In this document: in pieces, positions 33,229-40,405 of the stretch | Layout of the letters: each line of letters opens with the position of its first letter | How positions within the stretch are numbered: position 1 is the stretch's first letter | From: Acidobacteriota bacterium | Lineage (GTDB): Bacteria > Acidobacteriota > Vicinamibacteria > Vicinamibacterales > UBA2999 | Direction of reading: 5' to 3' | Assembly: GCA_030650395.1 (NCBI GenBank) | Contig: JAUSDY010000079.1 | Location: 1-47,722, forward strand | DNA: 47,722 nt | Made by a program: the position numbers and the translations under genes | The notes under the pieces: model-generated | What the model saw: only the letters and a program-made list of their open reading frames with translations | What the model was told of the DNA's origin: nothing | The model's database searches: none

Positions 33229-36200
33229 CTACGGCGCTTTTACAGTGAGCGTCTTGACCATCGTCGTGTAATACGCCAGCCGTGACATCTGATCTTTCGT
33301 CGGCGCGCCCGTCCACCTTCCGAGCGCGCCATACAGACCGGTGATCCGCGAGACCAGCTCGCGCGACTGGCGTTTCAGGTCGGCGGCGTCCACGCCGGTT
33401 GCGGGACCCTTCTGAATGCGATCGTTCACCGGCCCGAATGTCCTCGCCAGCGCGGCGACCTGCGACAGCGCATCGGTCCACAGCTTGCGATCCGCCGGCG
33501 TCACGTCGAGCCGCGGATCCTCCCGCACCTCGACCCTCTGCTCCAGCGTCCTGCCACCGGCCGCCATTCGCACCGTGTAGGTCCCCGGCATCACCAGCGG
33601 CCCGGGCATCCCCGCTCCCGCGGCAGGCGCATCGTCATCGCCGCTAGATCCACCGCGAATCGGCAGGTCGGCCTCGCGCAAGTTCCAGACCGCGCGGTTC
33701 ACACCTCTCGACGAGGCCGTCCTCAGCGTGTTCACGAGCTGACCACCCGCGTTGTGGATCGTGACGGCTGGCGCGGTGCCCGCGGCGCTCAGCCAGTAGT
33801 CGACGAGCGCGCCGTTGGCCGGATTCTCCCCGCGGTACCACATGTCGCCGGTGTGAGCTTTCAGGTTGGTCTGGCGAATCTGATACGCCGGCGCCACGGT
33901 GAACAGGTGCGCGGGCGAGGCGATCACCTGCGGCGTCAGCTCCTGCAGCGCGTTGATCTTGTCCAGGATCCAGATGCCGCGGCCGTGCGTGCCGAGCACG
34001 AGGTCGTTGTCGCGCGGGTGGATCACCAGGTCGTTGTGCGCCAGCGTCGGCATGTTGTTCTTCAGCTCGATCCAGTTCGTGCCGCCGTTCGGCGAAACGA
34101 ACAGGCCGATCTCGGTGCCGGCAAACAGCAGGTTCGGGTTCTTGACGTCTTCGCGAATCGTCCGCACCACGCGCCCGGCGGGCAGGTCGCCCGCGATCGC
34201 GGTAAACGTCTTACCGCCATCGTTCGATTTGTAGATCCAGTTGCCGAGGTCGTTGCTGCGGTGGTTGTCCATCGCCACGTAGACGGTGCCGGCGTTGTGG
34301 CGCGACGCCTCGATGCCGCCGAACCACGACGACTTCGGCGCGCCCGGCAGGCGATCCTGCAGGTCGGTCCACGTCTTGCCGTCGTCGCTCGACATCCGCA
34401 GCCGCCCATCGTCCGTGCCGACGTAGATCAGACCCTTCGTCAGCGGTGACGGTGCGATCGACACGATGCCCGGGTAGTAGGGCACGCCGTCGTCGATCGA
34501 CAGCACGGTCTCGTCGGCCCTCCGCCCCATCAGCGGCAGCGTGGCCCGATCGACGCCTGTTGTCATATCTCCAAGATCTTCCCAGGTGGTGCCGCGATCG
34601 CGCGAGCGGAACAGGTGCTTCGCGCCCGCGTAGATGGTGGCCGGATCGAACGGTGAGAGCGCGATCGGCGAGTCCCAATTCGCCGGGTGCATCGCGTTGC
34701 CCAGGATCTCGTCCGGCACGTTCTTGCCCCAGGTGTTCCAGTTGCGGCGATCGCCGATGGCGCCTTGCGGATCGCCCGGGCGGATGTCCTGGCTGGTCCA
34801 CGTGCGCGTGTCGTTGCGCTGCAGGCCGAGGAACTGGCTGGCGGAGAAGACGATCCGTGAATTCGTCGGATCCGGCACCGCGAAGAAGCCGTCGCCGCCG
34901 CATAGCCGCGACCAGTGCTCGTTGAGGATGCCGCTGGTGGTCCAGCTCGCGCTCGGGCCCTTCCAGCAGCCGTTGTCTTGCAGGCCGCCGTAGATGTTGT
35001 AGGGCCGCTCGTTGTCCACGGCGACGCGGTAATACTGCGACACCGGCAGCGACTGCACATAGAGGAACTTCAACCCGCGATCGAACGAAATGCCGATGCC
35101 GCCATCGTCCAGCTTGATCACATGGCGCGAGTCTTTCGGATTGATCCACACGAATCGATCGTCGCCGTGCGTGGTGGTGTTCGGCGCCGTGAACGATTCG
35201 CCGCCGTTGTCCGAGAACGAGTAGGCATTGAGCATGTAGATGCGGCGATCGTCCTGCGGGTCGATGGTCGGCTGGCTGGCATACATCGGACGCGGGTTCC
35301 AGTTCGACATGAAGCGCCACGTCTTGCCCGCGTCGCCGCTGCGGTAGAGGCCGGCCTTGCGCTCGATGTAGGCCGTGGACGCGTTGTAGCGGGAGCCTTG
35401 TTCGATGCTGACCATCACCACGCGCGGGTCCTTGCGATACACCGAGATGCCGATGCGTCCGTACTCGCCCTCGGGCAGGCCGTTGCCGGTGAGCTTCGTC
35501 CACGTCGCGCCCGCGTCCGTGCTCTTCCACAGCGCGCTGCCGGGCCCGCCGCCGTTGAAGCCGAACGCGCTGCGCCGGCGTTGATACGACGCGGCGTAGA
35601 GCGCATTGGGATCGAGCGAGTCCATCACCACGTCGGTCACGCCCGTGTCGTCATCGACATGCAGCGTGCGCTGCCAGGTCTTGCCGCCGTCCAGCGTGCG
35701 ATAGAGCCCGCGCTCGCCGCCGGGTCCCCACACCGATCCCTGCGCGGCCACGTAGACGATCGCCGGGTTGGACGGGTGCGTGACGATGCGGCCGATGTGC
35801 ATGGAGGTCTTGAGGCCGACATTGGTCCAGGTCCTGGCGCCGTCGGTGGTCTTGTAGACGCCGTCGCCCCAGCCGACACTCTGCCGGTTGGCGCGCTCGC
35901 CGGTGCCGACCCAGATGATGTTGGGATCGGGCTGATAGATCGCCACGTCGCCGATCGAGTGCACGGCCTCACGCTCGAACACCGGCGTCCACGTGATGCC
36001 GTTGTCGGTGGTGCGGAACATCCCGCCCGTCGCCGACGCGACATACATCGTGTAGGGATTGGATTCGACGACATCCATGTCGACGAAGCGCCCCGACATC
36101 GTCGCGGGTCCAATGTTGCGGAGGCGAAGGCCGCTCAGATCCGACGTTCGGAGGGCGGCGGCTTCAGCCGCCGCCTGCTTGTCCGCCGTAGCGCTTTGCG

Positions 36201-36336
36201 CGGAGGTGGACGCGTAGAGGCTGGTCCCTGTCCACCGAAGCGCGAAGCGCGAAGGTGGAAGACCCGCCTGTGCGAATCCGGCGATCGACAGGGTGATGAC
36301 AACAAGAGACAGAAGGCGTCTGACCATGGACGCCAT
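33229..36336 (-). CDS. Large secreted BNR/sortilin-like propeller protein
   Basis: A 1035-residue protein with a signal peptide (LLSLVVITLSIAGFAQA). Many BNR/Asp-box repeats follow: FRTTDNGITWTPVF, YKTTDGARTWTNVG, YRTLDGGKTWQRTL, WKSTDAGATWTKL and KSNDGGKTFTAIAG, predicting two tandem propellers like those of VPS10/sortilin proteins and xyloglucanases. The C-terminal 250 residues are a beta-sandwich with GTYTVRMAAGGRTLEQRVEV. No hydrolase residues are evident. It is typical of Acidobacteriota, and the function is unknown. The mature N-terminus (about residues 22-70) is largely coded by three palindromic elements, giving a disordered linker. An ATG nine bases later is equally possible as the start. 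Confidence 0.85.
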   Translation of the reverse strand: MASMVRRLLSLVVITLSIAGFAQAGLPPSRFALRWTGTSLYASTSAQSATADKQAAAEAAALRTSDLSGLRLRNIGPATMSGRFVDMDVVESNPYTMYVASATGGMFRTTDNGITWTPVFEREAVHSIGDVAIYQPDPNIIWVGTGERANRQSVGWGDGVYKTTDGARTWTNVGLKTSMHIGRIVTHPSNPAIVYVAAQGSVWGPGGERGLYRTLDGGKTWQRTLHVDDDTGVTDVVMDSLDPNALYAASYQRRRSAFGFNGGGPGSALWKSTDAGATWTKLTGNGLPEGEYGRIGISVYRKDPRVVMVSIEQGSRYNASTAYIERKAGLYRSGDAGKTWRFMSNWNPRPMYASQPTIDPQDDRRIYMLNAYSFSDNGGESFTAPNTTTHGDDRFVWINPKDSRHVIKLDDGGIGISFDRGLKFLYVQSLPVSQYYRVAVDNERPYNIYGGLQDNGCWKGPSASWTTSGILNEHWSRLCGGDGFFAVPDPTNSRIVFSASQFLGLQRNDTRTWTSQDIRPGDPQGAIGDRRNWNTWGKNVPDEILGNAMHPANWDSPIALSPFDPATIYAGAKHLFRSRDRGTTWEDLGDMTTGVDRATLPLMGRRADETVLSIDDGVPYYPGIVSIAPSPLTKGLIYVGTDDGRLRMSSDDGKTWTDLQDRLPGAPKSSWFGGIEASRHNAGTVYVAMDNHRSNDLGNWIYKSNDGGKTFTAIAGDLPAGRVVRTIREDVKNPNLLFAGTEIGLFVSPNGGTNWIELKNNMPTLAHNDLVIHPRDNDLVLGTHGRGIWILDKINALQELTPQVIASPAHLFTVAPAYQIRQTNLKAHTGDMWYRGENPANGALVDYWLSAAGTAPAVTIHNAGGQLVNTLRTASSRGVNRAVWNLREADLPIRGGSSGDDDAPAAGAGMPGPLVMPGTYTVRMAAGGRTLEQRVEVREDPRLDVTPADRKLWTDALSQVAALARTFGPVNDRIQKGPATGVDAADLKRQSRELVSRITGLYGALGRWTGAPTKDQMSRLAYYTTMVKTLTVKAP
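36154..36259 (-). repeat. Three palindromes in the N-terminal linker codons of the BNR gene
   Basis: GGCGGCGGC-TTCA-GCCGCCGCC (36154-36175), a TCCGCC/GGTGGA element (36181-36211) and a TCCACC/GGTGGA element (36230-36259). The last two belong to family V, like the inner element at 46791-46819. All are translated in frame. Confidence 0.65.
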
Positions 36337-36347
36337 CCTACTACCTA

Positions 36348-37286
36348 CTATTTAAAGAGATTGCCTGCGAGGTATTTGAGCCCGGTGTCAACTGCCACCG
36401 TGGCAACGACTTTTCCTGGTCCAAGTTCGCGCGCCACATCGAGGGCGCCGGCCAGGTTCATGCCCGTCGACGTGCCCGCAAAAATGCCTTCTTCCCTTGC
36501 CGCACGCCGCGCCATCGCACGTCCGGCGTTTTCGTCGATCACTCGTACTTCGTCGTACGAGCCCGCGGTCAGGTGCGGCGGCCAGAACCCCGCTGCCGTG
36601 CCCTCGACGCGATGCGGTCCGCCTTTGCCCGTCGTCAGGAAGGGCGAGGTGGATGGTTCAAGCGCGATGATGCGAGCGGAGCTGCCGGCCCCTTTGAGCG
36701 CCCGTGCCACACCGACCAGCATTCCCGCGGTGCCGACCATGGCGACAAACGCGTCGACCTTACCGACCTGTTCGGCCAGCTCGCGGCCGATGTTGCCGTA
36801 GCCGTCGAGCGCGTCGGGGTTGTTGAACTGATCGGTCCAATAGGTATTCGGATCTTGGTCCAGTTCCTCGATGCGTGCCTTGAAGCGGTCGAACAGCGCC
36901 GGCGTGACCTTGCCGCCGTCGCTCGGCAGCAGCTCGAGGTCTGCGCCAAATGCGCGCATGGTGTCGAGCTTCTCAGCCGAGAATGCGTCGGACGAGAGCG
37001 GATGGAAGTCGTAGCCCTTCATCGCGCACACCATCGCCAGCGACGAGCCCGTGCTGCCGCCGGTGTATTCGACGACGCGCATGCCGGGTCGAAGGGCGCC
37101 GCGCTTCTCGGCGCCTTCGATCATCGCGAGCGCCATCCGATCCTTGTACGACCCGGTCGGATTGAAGTACTCCAGCTTGATCACGACATCGGCCGAGCCC
37201 GGCGTGACGAGTCGCTGCAGTCGGACCACCGGTGTGGAACCGATCGCACGGAGAACGGAATCGACAGGAGCAGGGGCTATGGACAT
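36348..37286 (-). CDS. Cysteine synthase-family PLP enzyme
   Basis: A 312-residue fold-type II PLP enzyme. Lys48 in NPTGSYKDRMA is the cofactor lysine. EYTGGSTGSS holds the phosphate-binding turn and the asparagine-loop equivalent, and MVGTAGMLVGVARAL and GTSTGMN complete the site. Most O-acetylserine sulfhydrylases have PGGSVKDR at the lysine; the TGSYKDR form is common in paralogues annotated cysteine synthase/cystathionine beta-synthase-like, so the substrate is uncertain. It lies 11 bases upstream of the BNR gene on the same strand (gap between its stop and that start), and its own start region contains the GATCTCAG repeats. Confidence 0.85.
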   Translation of the reverse strand: MSIAPAPVDSVLRAIGSTPVVRLQRLVTPGSADVVIKLEYFNPTGSYKDRMALAMIEGAEKRGALRPGMRVVEYTGGSTGSSLAMVCAMKGYDFHPLSSDAFSAEKLDTMRAFGADLELLPSDGGKVTPALFDRFKARIEELDQDPNTYWTDQFNNPDALDGYGNIGRELAEQVGKVDAFVAMVGTAGMLVGVARALKGAGSSARIIALEPSTSPFLTTGKGGPHRVEGTAAGFWPPHLTAGSYDEVRVIDENAGRAMARRAAREEGIFAGTSTGMNLAGALDVARELGPGKVVATVAVDTGLKYLAGNLFK

Positions 37287-37317
37287 GGACTATAGATAGC
37301 ACGCGCGACGTCGATCT

Positions 37318-37442
37318 CAGACAACTGATCTCAGATCTCAGATCTCAGATTTCAGATTGCAGATCAATTGAAGATCTAAGATCGAAGATCTGAGATTAAT
37401 CTGCAATCTGAGATCTGCAATCTGAGATCAGTCATCTGAGAT
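37318..37442. repeat. Low-complexity GATCTCAG/CTGAGATC repeat in a divergent gap
   Basis: About 125 bases of repeated AGATCTCAG and AATCTGAG words, rich in self-complementary GATC, fill most of the gap between divergent genes. Left and right halves are complementary. The promoters of both genes must lie in or beside it. Confidence 0.75.
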
Positions 37443-37472
37443 CGACCAGAAGCATGTAAAGTGGGGCACCAT

Positions 37473-38639
37473 ATGCGCACACACCTCTGGCGGCCGCTGC
37501 TCTTCATCGTCGCGATGGCCGGGCTGTCGGTCGCGGCGCGCGCTCTCGAGCCTGCATCGCAGGCCGGTCGTGACGGCCCACCGGTCTTCCAGGTCGATCC
37601 CTCCTGGCCGAAGATGCCGAAGCAATGGATTCTCGGCCAGGTGTCGGGCGTCGCCACCGATGCGCAGGATCACGTCTGGGTGCTCCAGCGCCCGTGGTCC
37701 CTCAATAGCGACGAGATCGCGAAGAACCCGGAAGCGGAATGCTGTTCCGCCGCGCCGCCGGTGATGGAGTTCGATTCAGCCGGCAACTACCTGCAGGGAT
37801 GGGGCGGCAAGCCGGCCGACGACAGCCGGGCCCCCAGCGCGGCAGCCGCGCTGGGGTGGAGCTATCAATGGCCGATGGACGAGCACGGCATTCACGTCGA
37901 TCACAAAGGCAACGTCTGGGTGTCGTCCGCCGGTGGCCCGCGCATGAGTGAGGGCAAGGAGAACTTCCTCCTCAAGTTCACGCGCGACGGGAAATTCCTG
38001 CTGCAGATCGGCCGCCGCGGGATGAGCAAGGGCAGCCTCGACACCGGCAACGTCAACAACGCCGCCGACATCTGGGTGCACCCGGCCACCAACGAGGTGT
38101 TCGTCGCCGACGGCTATCGCAACCGCCGCGTGATCGTGTACGACGCCGACACCGGGACGTTCAAACGCATGTGGGGCGCCTACGGCAACACGCCGGACGA
38201 TCAAGTGCCCCAGGTGTTCGCCGGTGATGGACCGGGCCCACCACAGTTCCGCACCGTGCACGGCATCAAGGTCTCGGCCGATGGCTTGGTCTACGTGAAC
38301 GATCGTCTCAACAACCGCATCCAGGTCTTTACCCTTGACGGAAAATTCGAGCGCGAGATCTTCATCGAGCGAAAAACGCAGCTGCTGGGGACCTCGTTCA
38401 ACACCGCGTTCTCGCCGGATCGCGATCAGCGCTGGCTCTATGTCGCCGACGCGGGCAACGGCCGCATCCACATCCTCAATCGCAAGAGCCTGCAGGAGGT
38501 TGGCGCGTTCGGACGGATCGGCCGTTATGCCGGCCAGTTTGTCTTCATGCACAACCTCGCCACCGACTCGCGAGGTAATTTGTACGTGAGCGAGGTCGGC
38601 ACCGGCCGCCGCGTCCAGAAGTTTGTCCTGCAGAAATAG
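37473..38639 (+). CDS. Secreted NHL-repeat propeller protein
   Basis: A 388-residue protein with signal peptide (LLFIVAMAGLSVAARA). It has NHL blades (SGVATDAQDHVWVLQRP, GIHVDHKGNVWVSSAGG, VFVADGYRNRRVIVYD, GLVYVNDRLNNRIQVF, LYVADAGNGRIHILNR, NLYVSEVGTGRRVQKF), forming a six-bladed propeller similar to peptidyl-hydroxyglycine lyase-like domains. Acidobacterial genomes carry many; their role is unknown. Residues about 116-132 (PADDSRAPSAAAALGW) are partly coded by a palindromic element placed between GGK and YQWPMDEHG, where relatives run directly from GWGG to the tryptophan strand. Start chosen at the signal peptide. Confidence 0.85.
   Translation: MRTHLWRPLLFIVAMAGLSVAARALEPASQAGRDGPPVFQVDPSWPKMPKQWILGQVSGVATDAQDHVWVLQRPWSLNSDEIAKNPEAECCSAAPPVMEFDSAGNYLQGWGGKPADDSRAPSAAAALGWSYQWPMDEHGIHVDHKGNVWVSSAGGPRMSEGKENFLLKFTRDGKFLLQIGRRGMSKGSLDTGNVNNAADIWVHPATNEVFVADGYRNRRVIVYDADTGTFKRMWGAYGNTPDDQVPQVFAGDGPGPPQFRTVHGIKVSADGLVYVNDRLNNRIQVFTLDGKFEREIFIERKTQLLGTSFNTAFSPDRDQRWLYVADAGNGRIHILNRKSLQEVGAFGRIGRYAGQFVFMHNLATDSRGNLYVSEVGTGRRVQKFVLQK
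37826..37860 (+). repeat. Palindromic element, family I, identical copy 1
   Basis: A 35-base element with arms CCCCAGCGCGG and CCGCGCTGGGG around CAG, identical base for base to 39253-39287. It is read as RAPSAAAALGW within the NHL protein. Confidence 0.9.
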
Positions 38640-38830
38640 TAGCTGTTGGTCTCTTGAACTGTTGAGCTCGTGATCTAATCTGCAGATCTAGTGAGCGGTT
38701 GATCTGTTGATCGATCTGTTGAACGCCCTTCCGCCAGGTAGCAAGATAGATCACGACCTCGAGAGATCAAAAGCTCGGTCGATTAGATCACCAGCTCACA
38801 ACCTCAACAGATCACCAGATGCTCGGCACG
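38640..38830. repeat. GATCTGTTGATC-rich low-complexity region
   Basis: The 218-base gap between the NHL and DUF2911 genes is packed with GATC-centred words (GATCTGTTGATCGATCTG, AGATCACCAG). The two halves are partly complementary. No gene is seen in it. Confidence 0.6.
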
Positions 38831-38857
38831 CTACCTGTTTAACGCTAAACTCTGTGG

Positions 38858-39538
38858 ATGAGCATTCGATCCGTGCTGTCGGTCATCGTGTCAGGTGCGG
38901 CCATGAGCGCCGCGTTGTTGGCCCAGGCCATCCCCGACGTGAAGTTGGTGCCGTCCCCCCAGGGCCAGGCCGCGATCCAACTGGGCGGGACATGGGACAA
39001 GACCGCCGACGGTCCGCGCTATCGCGATGGCAAGTGGATTGTCGTGGACTACGGCCGTCCGCTGCTGCGCGGGCGCACGGAAATCTTCGGGGCGGGCGCC
39101 GACTACGGCAAGACAGTCAACGCCGGCGCCCCTCTCTGGCGCGCCGGTGCCAACGACACCACACGGCTCACGACGCAGGCCGCGCTGCAGATCGGCGGCA
39201 AGACCATCGCGCCGGGCACCTACAACGTGTTCGTCGATCTCAAGCCCGGCAACCGGGCCCCCAGCGCGGCAGCCGCGCTGGGGTGGAACTGGACGCTGGT
39301 GCTCAGCACGCAGCCGGTGCAGGAGAAATTCGACCCGAACGACAAGGTCAGGTTGTCGGGCGCGACCAACTACGACCCGAAGTTCGATGTCCTTCGCGCG
39401 CCGATGACGGTGCGCGGCGGCGAGCCATCGATCGAGCAGTTTACGATCGGGTTCGTGAACGTCAGCGCGACCTCCGCCACACTCGTGATGTCGTGGGAGA
39501 AAACCGCCGCCTCGATCGATCTCAAGCTAGGGGTCTGA
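38858..39538 (+). CDS. DUF2911-family secreted protein
   Basis: A 226-residue exported protein (signal SVLSVIVSGAAMSAALLAQA). The DUF2911 pattern is plain: DYGRPLLRGRTEIFG, APLWRAGANDTTRLTT, ALQIGGKTIAPGTYNVFV and WTLVLSTQP. The family is secreted, beta-rich and of unknown function. Between FVDLKPGN and WNWTLVLS, where relatives have only a short turn, the peptide RAPSAAAALG is coded by a palindromic element identical to one in the upstream NHL gene. The stop codon TGA is itself part of a GGGGTCTGACCCC palindrome, so the native C-terminus may have been cut or extended by it. Confidence 0.82.
   Translation: MSIRSVLSVIVSGAAMSAALLAQAIPDVKLVPSPQGQAAIQLGGTWDKTADGPRYRDGKWIVVDYGRPLLRGRTEIFGAGADYGKTVNAGAPLWRAGANDTTRLTTQAALQIGGKTIAPGTYNVFVDLKPGNRAPSAAAALGWNWTLVLSTQPVQEKFDPNDKVRLSGATNYDPKFDVLRAPMTVRGGEPSIEQFTIGFVNVSATSATLVMSWEKTAASIDLKLGV
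39253..39287 (+). repeat. Palindromic element, family I, identical copy 2
   Basis: Identical over 35 bases to 37826-37860, in the same orientation and the same reading frame, 1.4 kb away in an unrelated gene. Confidence 0.9.
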
Positions 39539-39542
39539 CCCC
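39530..39542. repeat. GGGGTCTGACCCC palindrome supplying a stop codon
   Basis: A perfect 13-base palindrome. Its TGA is the stop codon of the DUF2911 gene. Copies recur at 40357-40369 and 40386-40398. Confidence 0.7.
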
Positions 39543-39555
39543 GTCGCGGCTATAT

Positions 39556-39720
39556 CTAAGGCAGCTCACGAAGCGCCTGGTTGACGCGCGCCAGCTCCTT
39601 GTCCAGCGTGACGAGCTCAACGTCTCGAGACATCGCGAGCCACAGGTAGGCGGCGTCGTAGATGGTGAGGCCCGTCCGCAAAGCGAGCTCGAGCACCTCG
39701 GCGCTGTCCAGTTCGTCCAT
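39556..39720 (-). pseudogene. C-terminal fragment of a PIN-domain (VapC-like) toxin
   Basis: A 54-codon frame holding only the last third of a PIN domain: ALRTGLTIYDAAYLWLAMSR, then VELVTLDKELARVN. The YDAAYLxLA and TLDKxLA motifs with their acidic residues are typical of VapC RNases. The N-terminal half with the first catalytic aspartate is absent, and the frame runs into the divergent three-repeat gene just 15 bases away. No VapB partner is seen. This looks like a remnant left after the neighbouring sequence was inserted or rearranged. Confidence 0.6.
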
Positions 39721-39735
39721 AGTATCGTGGCGCCC

Positions 39736-40347
39736 ATGAAGCTCATCAGCACCGCCCTCGCCGCCATCCTCTGCCTCGCCGTGGCGGCCCCGGCCCTCGC
39801 GCAGCCCGGGGTCCCCGCCGCGCGGACTTTGCGCGGTGGGGTGGAGGAGCGCAGCTACAAGATCCTCGCGACCAGCAAGACCTCCACCATGCAGAAAGAA
39901 ATGCAGGAGGCCGGCGATGCCGGCTACCGCTTCGTGGCGGTGATGGGCGGCGAGACCGCGGTCGGCGGCAAAGAGGTGGTGGTGCTCGTCGAGAAATCGC
40001 CCGACGACAAGAACACCTACAGCTACCGCCTGCTTGCGACCAGCAAGACATCGACGCTGCAAAAGGAATTGCAGGAGGCGAGCGACGCCGGCTACCACGC
40101 CGTCGGCCAGACCGTCTTCGAAAGCATGTTCGGCGGCAAGGAAACCGTCGCCATCGTCCAGAGGAGCTCGGGCGCCGCCGGCGCCGCGCGCTACGAATAC
40201 AAGCTGGTGGCGACCACCAAGACTTCGACGTTGGAGAAGGAATTGAAGGAGCTGGCGGACGAAGGTTTCCAGGCGATCGACCTGACGGTCGGCAAAACTG
40301 CCATGGGCGGCAGCGAAATCGTCGTGATCACCCGCCGCGCAAAGTAG
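39736..40347 (+). CDS. Secreted protein of three tandem ~55-residue repeats
   Basis: A 203-residue exported protein (ISTALAAILCLAVAAPALAQ). After a short linker the same unit occurs three times: SYKILATSKTSTMQKEM, SYRLLATSKTSTLQKEL and EYKLVATTKTSTLEKEL, each followed by a helix with AGDAGY, ASDAGY or ADEGF and a strand pair with GGKEVVVLVEK, GGKETVAIVQR or GGSEIVVITRR. The unit resembles the small DUF4177-type beta-alpha-beta domain in layout, but I cannot confirm the family. The linker (PGVPAARTLRGGVEE) is made by a palindromic element. Two GGGGTCTGACCCC palindromes follow the stop codon. Confidence 0.75.
   Translation: MKLISTALAAILCLAVAAPALAQPGVPAARTLRGGVEERSYKILATSKTSTMQKEMQEAGDAGYRFVAVMGGETAVGGKEVVVLVEKSPDDKNTYSYRLLATSKTSTLQKELQEASDAGYHAVGQTVFESMFGGKETVAIVQRSSGAAGAARYEYKLVATTKTSTLEKELKELADEGFQAIDLTVGKTAMGGSEIVVITRRAK
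39806..39845 (+). repeat. Palindromic element, family I, inside a coding region
   Basis: The complement of 9673-9712 with three differences in 40 bases, two of which form a compensating pair in the stem (A-T to G-C). It codes for the linker after the signal peptide of the three-repeat protein. Confidence 0.75.
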
Positions 40348-40356
40348 GGGCAAGTA

Positions 40357-40398
40357 GGGGTCTGACCCCGAGCAAGTAATGCCGAGGGGTCTGACCCC
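40357..40398. repeat. Two GGGGTCTGACCCC palindromes in a convergent gap
   Basis: Perfect 13-base palindromes at 40357-40369 and 40386-40398 lie between the convergent stops of the three-repeat gene and the aminotransferase. They probably end transcription from both sides; of REP type. Confidence 0.65.
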
Positions 40399-40405
40399 GT
40401 CTCGG

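Noticed and set aside
34915-36801. A 628-codon open frame spanning the antisense of the BNR gene and part of the cysteine-synthase-like gene
   Set aside because: It crosses two well-supported genes on the other strand and shows no motif or signal.
36348-37286. Gene symbol cysK
   Set aside because: The lysine motif NPTGSYKDR differs from classical cysteine synthase, so the specific symbol is not justified.
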